A stretch of DNA of 64,000 bases from Pipra filicauda (lineage: Eukaryota; Chordata; Aves; Passeriformes; Pipridae), in the NCBI RefSeq assembly GCF_003945595.2, contig NW_024104319.1:868001-932000 (forward strand), written 5' to 3'. A program made the position numbers and the translations under genes. The notes under the pieces were generated by a model that was not told the origin of the DNA, made no database searches, and saw only the letters and a list, made by a program, of their open reading frames with translations. Every line of letters starts with the position of its first letter. Position 1 is the stretch's first letter. Below are positions 62,417-64,000 of the stretch, piece after piece.

Positions 62417-64000
62417 CTGCAGAAATAACAGATTCAGCACAGACAGGAGAATCTAGAGTGAAAGAAAACCAAAACTCTGTCTTCAGATGCTATGCAACTT
62501 TTTGCAACACTTACTGGATGAAACTGTCAGAAGCAATATATGCACTATCAGAGAAGGGAGCAGAAACACATCCCAGAAGCACAACTTGACAGCAAAGGGG
62601 ACGAATTAGCGTCATCTTTATGGCAGAAGGGGCACCATATCTCCTGATGTCTCTGATAGCAGTCCCAGTGTCAGACTATGACTTCCTCTGAGGATGCCAT
62701 CCCTTTCCTGAGACATCACTCACATAGCCAATACACACTGCTCACAGGCAGCTAAAACGTGGGAGCTATCTTGGGATCTTCTCTGATGTGATGTTTCCAG
62801 GTGTTGGCACTTACCATAAGTGCATGTCATTCAAGGCACATCAAAACTGCCTCCTCAGTGTACCCACAAAGGGAGTGTATCTTGGATAAGGCTCTTATCC
62901 AAGACCAACATCATGCAAAGCCTACTCATTGCTGAATCAGGACCTCCCAAGCAGTGGGGTGACTGAGGGAAAGCTGTCATTCACATAAGGATGCCAGAAG
63001 CTATCTGTCCCCCTGTGAAACATTTCCTATTGTATATCACCCATCAGTACTCACTCAACAGTCCTGACTTCCAAGTTCCTCTGGACCAAAAGCTACATCT
63101 GACCTAGATGTAAGCCAGAGTCATGCAGATCATAACTCCTCTGAACTATTTTGATTGCCTTTGTTAATATGAGCTGAATCATGGCACTCTAAGCAGAGGT
63201 GCTGACTCCTCCTGCAGACTACAAATTAAGTGCAGATGTTGGCAGACCTGGACAGAAGAGGCAGCTCCTTTCCAAGCTTGCCCCCTGCAGCACAGGTTCC
63301 AGAATTTCATTCTCTCAGTTGGTTCCAGCTCCATGCACAGCCCTCATTCCATGCCTGAAGAGTGCTAGAGGAAATATTGCCTAATAAAACTCATACTGTT
63401 GTGCTCTCAGGTGGAAGAGACACAGAGATTTCTTGCTTTCCTTTTCCTTTGCTTCTCAGCTCCAAGGCAAGATGCTGTTCAGTTCTACCCAGGGGCAAGC
63501 TCTCTAAAGCACCTGATCCAGATGTATTGCAGCTTTCTTAGGGCTGTTGTGGTTGTGGGTAGCCTGAAAACACACCTACTGGGAATATTTAGGTGGACCC
63601 AAGGAGCACAGTCACAGCCTAGACAGAATAGACAGCATGGACAAAGAAGTACATCCTCTACAATACAGGTGCTACCTGACAGGAACTCTGTAGACATTTT
63701 CTTGCAACAGAAGAACAGAACACAACAAGGCTAATAGGCCTGGATATATGGCATATATCACTCAGTGTGTTCTGCAAGGGATTGGAAATTCCACTGTTGC
63801 CAAATGCCTTCCTGCAGATGTAAGAACAGACTGCCTGAACCAAAGATATTGGTAGCATATTCCATAAGCCTTGATAGGGCAGGAGATGTCAAAATAGGCC
63901 TGTTCTAAGAACACATTCTTATGGCTGTGGAGAAATGGCAAAGACTGAATCGTCTTGCTCTTGGGAAGGGTTGTGTAATGTCAAGTCTGCAAATTAAGCT
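62417..64000. other. Noncoding DNA at the right edge
   Basis: No gene or repeat family was recognised. One perfect hairpin (62880-62904) is listed separately. Confidence 0.5.
62880..62904. repeat. Perfect 11-bp inverted repeat (hairpin)
   Basis: The arms TCTTGGATAAG and CTTATCCAAGA are exact reverse complements around a 3-base GCT loop. No function was seen. Confidence 0.85.

Overview
This window looks like noncoding DNA from a bird nuclear genome, most likely a passerine or a close relative. The bird assignment rests on the mobile elements. There are eight pieces of the CR1 LINE, some ending in the typical CR1 tail (repeats of ATTCTATG). There are also several LTRs that resemble bird endogenous retroviruses (ERVs). 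'Passerine' is an inference from the LTR styles and from the solo LTRs outnumbering any provirus; it was not tested. I found no bacterial-style gene organisation, rRNA, CRISPR array or convincing tRNA. I also found no exon that I can assign to a known protein family, so the window is either intergenic or lies inside very large introns.

Layout. 1-7273: AT-rich single-copy DNA with a perfect hairpin, a perfect palindrome and a 53-base T run. 7274-7909: a solo LTR with a perfect 5-bp target-site duplication. 7915-15453: no recognisable element. 15454-18959: three CR1 3' ends. 19205-19312: a 15-bp minisatellite. 20248-20792: a minus-strand LTR plus a second partial copy of one LTR segment. 21001-21080: short tandem repeats. 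About 22680-23160: an LTR-like promoter and polyadenylation unit of uncertain nature. 25262-26493: a GC- and CpG-rich insertion that ends in a well-bounded LTR. 27889-30676: an older CR1 fragment followed by the best-preserved CR1, whose reverse transcriptase is broken by frameshifts. 30677-47879: 17 kb of unremarkable DNA with microsatellites. 47880-49765: an unusual old CR1 that keeps the end of ORF1 and the endonuclease part of ORF2 but lacks the reverse transcriptase and the 3' end. 51708-52436: another old CR1. 54214-55255: a 1,042-bp solo LTR with 9-bp perfect terminal inverted repeats. 57052-57514: a CR1 with an A/C-rich expansion inside it. 57515-64000: mostly unremarkable, but with the two best candidate exons of an unidentified minus-strand gene (61553-61641 and 62278-62416).

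No set of genes works together here. All recognisable coding sequence belongs to dead CR1 copies. The exon candidates rest only on splice-site-like borders and open frames, and they should be read as weak leads.
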